Program-made: the position numbers and the translations under genes
Notes under the pieces: model-generated
Told to the model about the DNA's origin: nothing
The model's database searches: none
Seen by the model: only the letters and a program-made list of their open reading frames with translations
Origin: an uncultured Coriobacteriaceae bacterium
GTDB taxonomy: Bacteria; Actinomycetota; Coriobacteriia; Coriobacteriales; Atopobiaceae
NCBI GenBank assembly: GCA_902793465.1
Contig: CADBDT010000014.1
Span: 1-50,127 of the forward strand
Length of the DNA stretch: 50,127 nt
Direction: 5' to 3'
Shown here: positions 44,001 through 50,127 of the stretch, piece after piece
Layout of the letters: every line of letters starts with the position of its first letter
Numbering within the stretch: position 1 is the stretch's first letter

Positions 44001-44609
44001 TTTATCGATTTCGACCACCTGCCCGATGGCGACACGGTTGACCTCTATGCGTTGTGGCTCGACCCATTGGTCTACAACATTAAATACCATGCCAACCGTT
44101 CGGACTCCGACACGTACGCGGTCGACGACGCCCAGCTTGCGTCCGACGACAACAAGCTGCTTGTAAACGGCCTGAGCTCGGACGACGAGGGCATGCAGAA
44201 CCCTGGCAAGACGTTTAAGGGCTGGAACACCCAGCCGGACGGATCGGGCGAGTGGGTTGTAACCGGCGAATCCGCCACGCTTTCGCAGCTCGATCTGGGC
44301 GATCGCAGCCAATATGCACAGGACCTCGAGGACCTGGCAGACCTCCAAACCGAGGCGTCGACGCCCTATAACACCAACGATGCCGACACAAGTGCTGCAG
44401 ACAAGCGTGAGGCCGACCTTGAAGCCAAGTACACGGCGGACCTCTACGCCCAATGGGAGTCCCCCGCCACGCCCGTCGCTGCCAAGACCACAAACAGGGA
44501 GCAGACGCCTAAGACCGCCGACTCATCCATCGCACCGCAGGCAATAGCGTTCGTACTTCTTGCTGCCGGCGCGTCGCTGCTTGCCGCACGCCGCATACGC
44601 AAGCGCTAG
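41055..44609 (+). CDS. Large secreted alpha/beta-hydrolase-like surface protein with sortase-like tail
   Basis: A 1184-residue protein: signal peptide (1-33), an Asn/Asp/Glu/Gln-rich disordered linker (to about 130), a hydrolase-like domain (about 135-560), a helical part, then InlB B-repeat/Flg_new-like modules (VDLYALW, FKGWNTQPDGSG, ADLYAQW) and a C-terminal TPKTAD, hydrophobic helix and Arg/Lys tail. The nucleophile elbow reads GYCRGG (Cys322) with the lipase-like pattern around it; INPDDWFPQVVMDWWGFKRYG downstream resembles the later block of the same family. The tail is a variant sortase signal (TPKTA where LPxTG is usual). Codon use favours C-ending codons more than the neighbours, suggesting strong expression. 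Confidence 0.8.
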   Translation: MKHSQLKTRYQAIVSAILSIAMVLSLVPTQGLAEAVQPEPTGNLQTPTGQVANNADQPDNAAGNNTNNTQNKNDQNEGKQDDNNQSDGKPGENDPGEEELKGEEELKEGQQDDQKSLNTEALGVAAESNNNGAGVRAEAVDPHDIKVTVGLPSESNVKQDLAVALTYNDNFFAQPSSTFNNDLAYASTCMASAADNSNEGGNNYSLKSKNIVSFLQQIGCVDVQTNDGYNYKPMEKANIGVAIGYKDVKLNNTNYRLFVCAARGGGYEEEWATNMRVGTESDATGFQEARDGALGFIMPYIQEHTKNLNGDVNVKIWASGYCRGGSTINLAMGWLNKWVYERNNGHTFNNLAYTQNYNAEHSVFGASYSQSDGRYTQTVSFSPKKDGGYLPSNVKLTNDDLYCYPVNCPFAADGTDVNNYEGLMKGFHNLINPDDWFPQVVMDWWGFKRYGYTQDHDITGTYTEDGSFNKERNKSVWDPSDPTRMNAVNDMIKRLKQVDSSTAFNSTYFRQHYFSKASVITNTAKKVKTWILNQLKKIVGGKQDALPDIFQISIDDKGEGNQFYSKGKELKYNQGGYYQEFMKFLLNSAGFPEGGTAARKYYVENYQDAFFDLMGWALGQPLEVREKFGKTTSGNIKAAFKQMQDEGVQQLKDANKFLGALGTLTTTTVGTYIGYVVAAVWSINDSEAKIPADLIGRTLKLTFNQLGIKYTEGQVQRASKAIGKLAYGFYDKEQGIAKFCFFHALTMYKAGGSIPQSHWPEQSLAWFAQCKPNSSVVKPKDTVKKEQSVRAESNGGIKLQAEDAAVQEHDVHAYFDEDPGSLYAQGERSNGEILGVVDMPDSYYDESIIITSWNLYDFQDFFDSKPPLKTVPANYELEASDPEFIILTPNVEHVPFKHVNLWLNKAMTGFDKDIKIGEFNVYDGGYYYIAYTSLPDGISDEGFDVLYYGDNENLVKKEGVSLQGWVTAAEDEDQMTGFLPDDFIDFDHLPDGDTVDLYALWLDPLVYNIKYHANRSDSDTYAVDDAQLASDDNKLLVNGLSSDDEGMQNPGKTFKGWNTQPDGSGEWVVTGESATLSQLDLGDRSQYAQDLEDLADLQTEASTPYNTNDADTSAADKREADLEAKYTADLYAQWESPATPVAAKTTNREQTPKTADSSIAPQAIAFVLLAAGASLLAARRIRKR

Positions 44610-44621
44610 GACAAGCAACAA

Positions 44622-44729
44622 ACGTGCCTAAGGGGGATACTCCCCTACGGGTACATCGCGGATGGACCTCTTGTAATGAGACGGGTTTCTCGCGATGTAC
44701 CCGATGGGGAGTATCCCCCTTAGGCACGT
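44622..44729. repeat. Family 2 paired hairpin (GGGGATACTCCCC sub-type)
   Basis: Arms 44622-44660 and 44691-44729. The outer pair ACGTGCCTAAG/CTTAGGCACGT is specific to this copy; the inner GGGGATACTCCCC/GGGGAGTATCCCC and GGGTACATCGCG/CGCGATGTACCC are shared with 38551-38660. The loop is 30 nt. It starts 12 bases after the surface-protein stop codon. Confidence 0.9.
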
Positions 44730-44843
44730 GGCATGTATAGGCCACAGGGCGACACCCAGCTCCCTGCGTTTTTTGTTATGCTGTTACTTGCGTAAAAGGC
44801 ATGCGCATAAGGCGCTGCTTACAACAGCAGGAGGAGAAGGCAC

Positions 44844-45134
44844 ATGGCCGAAAACAAGAAGTTCCATTTTGCAACAGAGACGTCTCTCGGGTTTATTGAG
44901 GGCGACCTTTTTCTTACGATTGACGGCAACACCGTAGAGGGTTCCTTCAACGCATTTGGCGTAGAGATGCACCTGCAAAACGGTACTTACGACAACGGTC
45001 ACTTTAGGGGCGAATTTAGCGAGGTCCTCCTGTTTACCCCGGTAGAGGGCAACATTGAGGGCGATATTGATGGCGACAAGTGCACCGCCATACTCACGAC
45101 TGCCAGCGGCCAGCGCCACCTCGAAAGCATGTAG
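44844..45134 (+). CDS. Small beta-rich protein of unknown function
   Basis: A 96-residue acidic protein with alternating beta-strand pattern and repeated Gly-Asp turns (IEGDLFLTIDGNTVEGSF and NIEGDIDGDKCTAIL). No signal peptide or membrane segment. AGGAGAAGG lies directly before ATG 44844, a strong ribosome site. A weak extended -10 (TGTTATGCT, to 44782) may start its own transcript, and it is bounded on both sides by family 2 hairpins, so it is probably a single-gene unit. I do not recognise the family. Confidence 0.65.
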   Translation: MAENKKFHFATETSLGFIEGDLFLTIDGNTVEGSFNAFGVEMHLQNGTYDNGHFRGEFSEVLLFTPVEGNIEGDIDGDKCTAILTTASGQRHLESM

Positions 45135-45144
45135 ACCGAGCTGT

Positions 45145-45219
45145 CCTTTGCAACGAAGGGGTGCCCCCTTTGGTTAAAACGAGGTTTTAACCAAAGGGGG
45201 CACCCCTTCGTTGCAAAGG
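45145..45219. repeat. Family 2 paired hairpin (GGGGTGCCCCC sub-type), perfect 36-bp stem
   Basis: Arms 45145-45180 and 45184-45219 are perfectly complementary around GAG. The stem contains GGGGTGCCCCC, flanked by GCAACGAA outside and TTTGGTTAAAAC inside. It starts 10 bases after the stop codon of the 96-residue protein gene. Confidence 0.9.
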
Positions 45220-45297
45220 GAGACATACGGCGGAGCCTACCACCAACGTCTTAGGTCACACAGCAAAAACTCCGTAGCAACCTTAAACCCATACCTT

Positions 45298-45303
45298 TAT
45301 ACT
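45298..45303 (+). promoter_or_regulatory. Possible -10 box for the HerA-like ATPase gene
   Basis: TATACT lies 39 bases before GTG 45343. The -35 position at 17 nt reads TAGCAA, a weak match. It is the only good -10 candidate between the hairpin at 45145-45219 and the gene. Confidence 0.35.
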
Positions 45304-45342
45304 TAGATGGGGATGGAAGCATAGATTACCAAACAGGAAGCG

Positions 45343-48300
45343 GTGACAGGACCAATGTCCGTATCAATAGAGGATCGCATAGAGATCATAGACGACGTTA
45401 TTCGCAGGAAGTACCTCAATCGCCTCTCGGACATGGACGTGGTGCCCGTGGGCGACTTGCCGTCACTCGAGGAAGACATCATCAAAAACACGAGGCTCTA
45501 TTTGCTTGAGGGAATAACCTATCAAGAGGGCGACTCGCTATCGGAAAACTTTGCCATGGCGCTCAACAGCCTTTCTGCCTACAACGCATCGGCGTTCGTG
45601 CTTGTTGACTCCGACGGCGACGAGACTCGGTTCTACCTTGGCGTTAGGAACAACGACCCGGCCGACTTGGCCAATAGGAGCTCCACCGTTTTTCTTGGCG
45701 AAACGCTTGGCAAAACGCTCATGGGGTACTTCCCTGGCATTCGTGTTCGCGACGTAGGCAGCTTAGCCATTGCGATGCTCTCAAAAAAGATAGAGGCTCT
45801 TGGCAACGTTGCCTCGGTAAGCGTAACGAGCGTTCACAATGCTGCGGAGCTGCAGGCCTACGGCCAACACGCAGAAGGGCTCGAGAAGCTCGTAAACTCC
45901 ATGAGCGGTCGTGCATACACTGCCATCCTCTTTGCAGAGAGCGAGTCCGCACAGGACGTGCAAATATTGCGCAAGCAGTACCGAGACCTCCATACCAAGC
46001 TGTCATCGTTGCGAGCAACGCATTTTGGCGAGGGCATGCCGGTTCCTTTGTCGCGCAACAAGACGTTCGAAGAGCTGGAAGGCCAGCAGAAGAACAACCT
46101 AATTGCCAGCGCGGCCTCCTCTGTAAACATCGAAAGCGGGCAGGGTGCCACCAAGCTCGCCGGATTCGCAAACTCGCTCGCACCTGTGGACAAGTCTTCC
46201 AAGAGCAAGTCGCATGCGCAAGGCACCATGGAGAACAAGCAGATTGCAGATATGCTTTTGCTCCTAGACGAGCTCATTGGCAGAACCTATGAGTACGAGA
46301 GCTACGGTTTATGGCACGTTACGGGCTACTTTATGGCCGACAAGATAACCACGGCGAGAGTTGCCGCAAACAACTATCGCTCGCTTATGAACCCCAGCAA
46401 CTCGAGCCAAACGATAGCTGCCATAAACTCGTGGCGCAGGAGCGGAAGCGCCAAGGCAAGCGATTTCCATTCGCTCTCCACCTATCTCTCTCGCTTCGCC
46501 CACCCTCGATTCGACTACGGCGGCGGTATTGTGGTGGATGCCTCAACCTCCATTAGCAGCAAGGAGCTCGGCATGCACCTCGTGTTGCCGCGCACGACTG
46601 TTCCTGGTTTTGCCGTGGTAAAGCACGCAGAGTTTGGCAAGGAAGTTACAACGCACACACCAGTACCTTCGACCGACGCTGCGACGACCAGCGACAGCAT
46701 TACCATAGGAAAGGTATTCGACCGCGGTCAGGTAACGAGCAAATCCGTGGTACTGGAAACCAACAGTCTTGGCATGCATACGTTTGTTGCAGGCTCGGCT
46801 GGCTCGGGAAAGTCCAACACCGTATACCAAATGCTCACGGAGCTCATGCAACGCAATGTACCGTTCCTCGTTATAGAGCCTGCCAAGGGCGAGTATAAAA
46901 ACGCATTTGGCAGCCTGCCCGACGTTAGCGTGTTTTCCACCAATCCCGACGTGGCAAGGCTCGTTAATATAAATCCGTTTACATTCCCCAAGTCCATTCA
47001 CGTTTTGGAGCATGTGGACGGTCTTGTGGAGGTATTTGGCGTTTGCTGGCCGCTAAACGACGGAATGCGTGCGTTTTTAAAGGATGCGATCCTTAGGTCT
47101 TATGAGGTCGTAGGCTGGGATCTGGGTTCGTCTACCTTTGAGGGCAAGCATCTTGAGTTTCCCGACTTCGACGTGCTTGCCGAACAGCTTGACGAGCTTA
47201 TTCTTGAGTCCAACTACTCTTCGCACATAAAGTCGAGCTACCACGACTCGCTGCTCACGCGCGTAAGGTCGCTTACGGTGGGCCTCAACAAGTACATCTT
47301 TACCTTGGATCAGACCCCCTACGAAGATCTGTTTGACAAAAACTGCGTGCTCGACCTAAGCAGGGTAAAGTCTGCGGAGACCACAGCGCTCATAATGGGC
47401 TTTGTTCTGTATGCGCTCAACGAGCACCGCGTGGCCGAGAATTCGCAAAACGGTGGTGAGCTAAAGCACGTAACCGTGCTCGAGGAGGCACATATCCTGC
47501 TAAGAAATAGCTCGAACGACGCATGGGACCCCGCAAACAAGTCGATGGACATGATAACCAACACCATCGCAGAAATGGGCGCGTACGGCGAGGGATTCGT
47601 GCTCGTGGACCAGTCTCCGTCGCTGGTAAATAGCACCGCAATAAAGAACACGCGCACCAAGATTGTTTTGCGAACCCCGGAGATCAGCGACCGCAAGGCG
47701 GTTGTTGGGTCCATGGGCCTAAGCGACATCCAGGTTAACGAACTGGCAAATCTGTCGAGCGGGGCCGCTGTTGTATATCAGAACGACTGGGTTTGTCCCG
47801 TGCTTACCATGGTAAACAAGGCAGCAGTGGACATTAAGCCCTACAAGCCAAAGGACCTCCCGCGTCTTATTTCTCAGAGGTCTGCGAGGGCACTCGTCGT
47901 TCGCATGCTTATGCAGCCTTGGTTTGGCGGAGCGCCTATCGAGCGCGTGGTGCTGCTTTCCGCACAGATGGTACTCGAGCTCAAGCGTCGCTCGCGCGTA
48001 CGGATAAAGGACCTTATTGAGGACTACACCACGTCCGGCGGGCACCTTAGCTGGAAAGAGGACGAGCTCTATGGTCTAAGCGTGCTGCTTAGGGACGTAC
48101 TGGACATTACGGACGCGCAACTGGAGTCGGCTACGGCAAACGACGAGCTAACGGAGCTTGTTTCCTCCAGGTTGGGCGACATGGAGCAAAAGTACCTGGT
48201 AAGTGTGTGCAACATACTTATATTTGACGGTAGGGCCGCTAGCCGTTTGTACAGGTTCTACAGCAACGACGAGTACTCTCCCCTGTCTTTGAGCGATGCG

Positions 48301-48756
48301 GAGTCCATGTCTAACGCAGAGCTTCGCTACGTAAACACGTGCATTTACGATCCCTTCTATTCGGATCGCGACTCGAGCATGGACCTCATAGAGTGCATTG
48401 GCAAGCTAAGGCGCTCCGACTCGCTTAAGAACCTGCTTATTGAGTACTGTCAGACACCTGCAGATGCCAGAATGTACCTTTACCTTGAGGTGGCATACAG
48501 GTACTTTGGCATACTTGAGCTCGTAAGGACGTTTGACCAGAACATGGCCAATTGGGACGAAGCCCTAATGACGCACGTAACCAGAAAGTACGAGTTTGAG
48601 GACGACGTAGACCGTAACCTCAATTCCTCCGAATGGGTTCGTTTCTCGCAAACGATGCTCGCCGCTGGAATCATTTGGGTTAAGGACGAATACAACGGCG
48701 TTGACAAGAACAAGATACTGGACGCGTTGTGGAAGCAGCATCGCACTGACGCGTAA
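45343..48756 (+). CDS. Large HerA/DUF87-type ATP-binding protein
   Basis: A 1137-residue cytoplasmic protein. A unique N-terminal region (1-470) contains a stretch similar in style to VirB4/HerA-type ATPases (GLWHVTGYFMADKITTARVAANNYR). The ATPase core has Walker A GSAGSGKS (484-491), the EPAKGEYK segment, Walker B VTVLEEAH (Glu714-715) and a sensor/arginine region (DQSPSLVNSTAIKNTRTKIVLRTPE). A C-terminal helical part follows (about 830-1137). HerA-fold ATPases pump DNA or protein and often work with a nuclease; no NurA, SIR2 or other nuclease gene is adjacent. The start may be GTG 45343 or ATG 45355. It stands alone between hairpin elements. Confidence 0.75.
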   Translation: MTGPMSVSIEDRIEIIDDVIRRKYLNRLSDMDVVPVGDLPSLEEDIIKNTRLYLLEGITYQEGDSLSENFAMALNSLSAYNASAFVLVDSDGDETRFYLGVRNNDPADLANRSSTVFLGETLGKTLMGYFPGIRVRDVGSLAIAMLSKKIEALGNVASVSVTSVHNAAELQAYGQHAEGLEKLVNSMSGRAYTAILFAESESAQDVQILRKQYRDLHTKLSSLRATHFGEGMPVPLSRNKTFEELEGQQKNNLIASAASSVNIESGQGATKLAGFANSLAPVDKSSKSKSHAQGTMENKQIADMLLLLDELIGRTYEYESYGLWHVTGYFMADKITTARVAANNYRSLMNPSNSSQTIAAINSWRRSGSAKASDFHSLSTYLSRFAHPRFDYGGGIVVDASTSISSKELGMHLVLPRTTVPGFAVVKHAEFGKEVTTHTPVPSTDAATTSDSITIGKVFDRGQVTSKSVVLETNSLGMHTFVAGSAGSGKSNTVYQMLTELMQRNVPFLVIEPAKGEYKNAFGSLPDVSVFSTNPDVARLVNINPFTFPKSIHVLEHVDGLVEVFGVCWPLNDGMRAFLKDAILRSYEVVGWDLGSSTFEGKHLEFPDFDVLAEQLDELILESNYSSHIKSSYHDSLLTRVRSLTVGLNKYIFTLDQTPYEDLFDKNCVLDLSRVKSAETTALIMGFVLYALNEHRVAENSQNGGELKHVTVLEEAHILLRNSSNDAWDPANKSMDMITNTIAEMGAYGEGFVLVDQSPSLVNSTAIKNTRTKIVLRTPEISDRKAVVGSMGLSDIQVNELANLSSGAAVVYQNDWVCPVLTMVNKAAVDIKPYKPKDLPRLISQRSARALVVRMLMQPWFGGAPIERVVLLSAQMVLELKRRSRVRIKDLIEDYTTSGGHLSWKEDELYGLSVLLRDVLDITDAQLESATANDELTELVSSRLGDMEQKYLVSVCNILIFDGRAASRLYRFYSNDEYSPLSLSDAESMSNAELRYVNTCIYDPFYSDRDSSMDLIECIGKLRRSDSLKNLLIEYCQTPADARMYLYLEVAYRYFGILELVRTFDQNMANWDEALMTHVTRKYEFEDDVDRNLNSSEWVRFSQTMLAAGIIWVKDEYNGVDKNKILDALWKQHRTDA

Positions 48757-48781
48757 CGTGTAGAGCTGCGTTCTGTAGCCC

Positions 48782-48856
48782 GACCAGAATAGGGGACTGT
48801 CCCTTAGTTGTGATTTATTCAAAATCACAACTAAGGGACAGTCCCCTATTTTGGTC
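48782..48856. repeat. Family 2 paired hairpin (GGGACTGTCCC sub-type) between convergent genes
   Basis: The arms GACCAGAATAGGGGACTGTC... and ...GACAGTCCCCTATTTTGGTC pair over 35 bp with one mismatch and a 5-nt loop. It contains AGGGGACTGTCCCT and its inverted copy. It lies 26 bases after the ATPase stop and 17 bases after the esterase stop on the other strand, as a two-way terminator would. Confidence 0.85.
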
Positions 48857-48872
48857 CACTTGGACCTATCCA

Positions 48873-49994
48873 CTACTGAAACAGCCACTCCATCGCGGCA
48901 ATGCAACGATACGCATAGTTGAACGACGCCATATGGTAGGCCACGCCGCCCATGCCGCCACCAGGGCCGCCTTCGGAGCTTCCGCCTGCGCCGCCACCAG
49001 GGCCGCCGCCCATGCCGTTACCTGTACCGCCACCAGGGCCTCCGCCCATGTTTCCGCCGGAGCTAGCATCTATGGTGCCCGACGCCCATGACACAAAGTT
49101 GGCATCCTTCCCTTGCGAAAAGAGCTCCTTTGCCGCGGCAGAGAGTTCGTCCGGCGTCCAGGTGCCTTGCCATTGTGCGGAGGCATACTGCACTGAATCT
49201 GCGTCGAACATTTCCTTTACCTCGCTCATGCCAGCAAAGGCCGATTGGTCGTCCTCCGCCGCAAAGTACACAAAACGCTGGTTCTCCAGCCCCTTGAGCG
49301 CCGACGTGTCCCATTGGCCGTCCACGAACATGCAGCCTGCGTAAAGATCGGGATACTCGGAGGCAAGTATGAGCGTGGTCATACATCCCATGGACTGGCC
49401 AGTACCATATATGCGGCTGGAATCAACGGCGTAGTCCTTGGAAACAGAGTCAATAAGTCGCTTGGTGAGCTCCACGTATTCCGTCGTCGTATATCCATTG
49501 CGATCGTCCAGGATCGTCTCGGGGTAAGTGGGAACGCACACGATGGTTGGATTTGCCGATTGCCATTCGTCCGAGGCCCACACGAGAGCTCCCAGACCCT
49601 GGGTAAGCGACTGTTCGGCGTTGCCATTGGCGCACGTTGAGTCCGCGATAAACACCACCATGGGATAGCTCGCCGACGCATCGTAGTCCTTTGGAAGGAA
49701 GAGGTTGTATGTTACGGAAAGGCCTGTGTCGGCATCCGTATAGGTCTCCTGCGTAAACTTGCTGGGATACGTGCTAACAAGCGCGTCCTTGTCTTCGGCC
49801 ATCGCATTCGACACGGTCCCTATGGGACTGGCCTTCGTCGCCTTCGAGCTGGTCGTGGCCTCCTGGCCTTCCGCCGACGTCTGTTGGCTCTGTGCGGACG
49901 AACTACCCGATTGCTGGCTCTGCGTTGGCTGCCCACATGCAACTAGAGACAGACTGAGCACGCAAGCAATGCCCGTTGCTATTGTCCTACGCAT
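48873..49994 (-). CDS. Esterase-type alpha/beta-hydrolase lipoprotein with glycine-rich tail
   Basis: A 373-residue protein. A lipoprotein signal with lipobox LVAC (Cys20) is followed by a Ser/Gln/Ala-rich linker and an alpha/beta-hydrolase domain like that of PHB-depolymerase or prolyl-oligopeptidase-type esterases. The nucleophile elbow is GTGQSMGCM (Ser in GQSMG). Near the C-terminus a Gly/Pro/Met tract (GGGPGGGTGNGMGGGPGG and similar) is inserted before the last 25 residues. GAGGAG 5 nt before ATG 49994 supports this start over upstream ones. A possible -10 (TATAAA, near 50018-50023) lies upstream, without a clear -35. Nothing else is seen in 50024-50127. Confidence 0.8.
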   Translation of the reverse strand: MRRTIATGIACVLSLSLVACGQPTQSQQSGSSSAQSQQTSAEGQEATTSSKATKASPIGTVSNAMAEDKDALVSTYPSKFTQETYTDADTGLSVTYNLFLPKDYDASASYPMVVFIADSTCANGNAEQSLTQGLGALVWASDEWQSANPTIVCVPTYPETILDDRNGYTTTEYVELTKRLIDSVSKDYAVDSSRIYGTGQSMGCMTTLILASEYPDLYAGCMFVDGQWDTSALKGLENQRFVYFAAEDDQSAFAGMSEVKEMFDADSVQYASAQWQGTWTPDELSAAAKELFSQGKDANFVSWASGTIDASSGGNMGGGPGGGTGNGMGGGPGGGAGGSSEGGPGGGMGGVAYHMASFNYAYRCIAAMEWLFQ

Positions 49995-50127
49995 GGTTGC
50001 TCCTCTCATTGGGGTCATTTATAGAGCGGACCACCATCCGCGGGACATGATGTACAAGACAATGGTATCGAATGCGAGCTTGGAGACTGGGTGTATTGGG
50101 AAGCTGAACAATATGCACACTCACCTT

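Noticed and set aside
15151..48856. Recurrent repeats considered as a CRISPR array
   Set aside because: Copies are scattered singly between genes, are inverted rather than direct, and have no regular spacers or cas genes.
1..50127. Search for tRNA, rRNA, insertion sequences and prophage genes
   Set aside because: None was recognised by reading the intergenic regions and coding frames; no transposase or integrase motifs were seen.

Overview
The window is a moderately GC-rich bacterial chromosome segment with tightly packed, often overlapping genes. Suggestive features are the abundance of GTG/TTG starts, a possible leaderless start, ChW-repeat and InlB-type surface proteins with sortase-like tails, a DUF4012 protein, a sensory-type [FeFe] hydrogenase, and a recO-era-dgkA-ybeY-phoH / dnaJ / lepA / comEC-comEA housekeeping arrangement. 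Together they point to an anaerobic Gram-positive actinobacterium, most likely class Coriobacteriia. This assignment is inference; no rRNA or tRNA gene is present to test it.

Layout. 1-7461 (minus): an envelope region with a cut-off secreted protein, a transglutaminase-like protein, a Pro-Glu-rich lipoprotein, a DHHW/AlgX-like protein with an MBOAT O-acyltransferase (a probable extracellular polymer O-acetylation pair), and an L,D-transpeptidase carrying nine ChW repeats. 7566-19347 (minus): a housekeeping run of two operons, lepA-dus-hemW, then a membrane J-protein, dnaJ, mtaB, phoH, ybeY, dgkA, era and recO. rpsT (plus) diverges from lepA and converges on holA. 20797-28994 (minus): DUF4012 protein, comEC/comEA, an M15 carboxypeptidase and a GH32 sucrose hydrolase. 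29285-40642 is a signalling region: a sensory group-C-type [FeFe] hydrogenase overlapping a PP2C/SpoIIE-type phosphatase, a small Cys protein, a metallophosphoesterase (plus), a degenerate EAL protein, a three-gene set (VTC polyphosphate polymerase domain, DUF4956 membrane protein, carbohydrate-binding-domain surface protein), and a second, membrane-bound SpoIIE phosphatase with a small upstream partner. 41055-48756 (plus): a large secreted hydrolase-like surface protein, a 96-residue unknown and a large HerA/DUF87-type ATPase. 48873-49994 (minus): an esterase lipoprotein with a glycine-rich tail.

The most unusual signal lies between the genes. Two families of long hairpins sit almost always directly after stop codons. 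Family 1 (three copies) has a conserved 45-nt apical hairpin mounted on a basal stem whose sequence differs in every copy but whose two arms stay complementary. Family 2 (about eleven copies, four sub-types) is built from small GGGG...CCCC palindromes, usually paired head-to-head inside a longer stem whose outer arms again differ from copy to copy; three copies have perfect 34-37 bp stems. Neither has a U-tract. They look like REP/REPIN-like or terminator-like elements in which structure, not sequence, of the basal stem is kept. Other points of interest are a DnaJ-like protein whose C-terminal substrate domain is replaced by membrane segments, a surface hydrolase with Cys at the nucleophile-elbow position, and an EAL domain lacking key metal-site residues.
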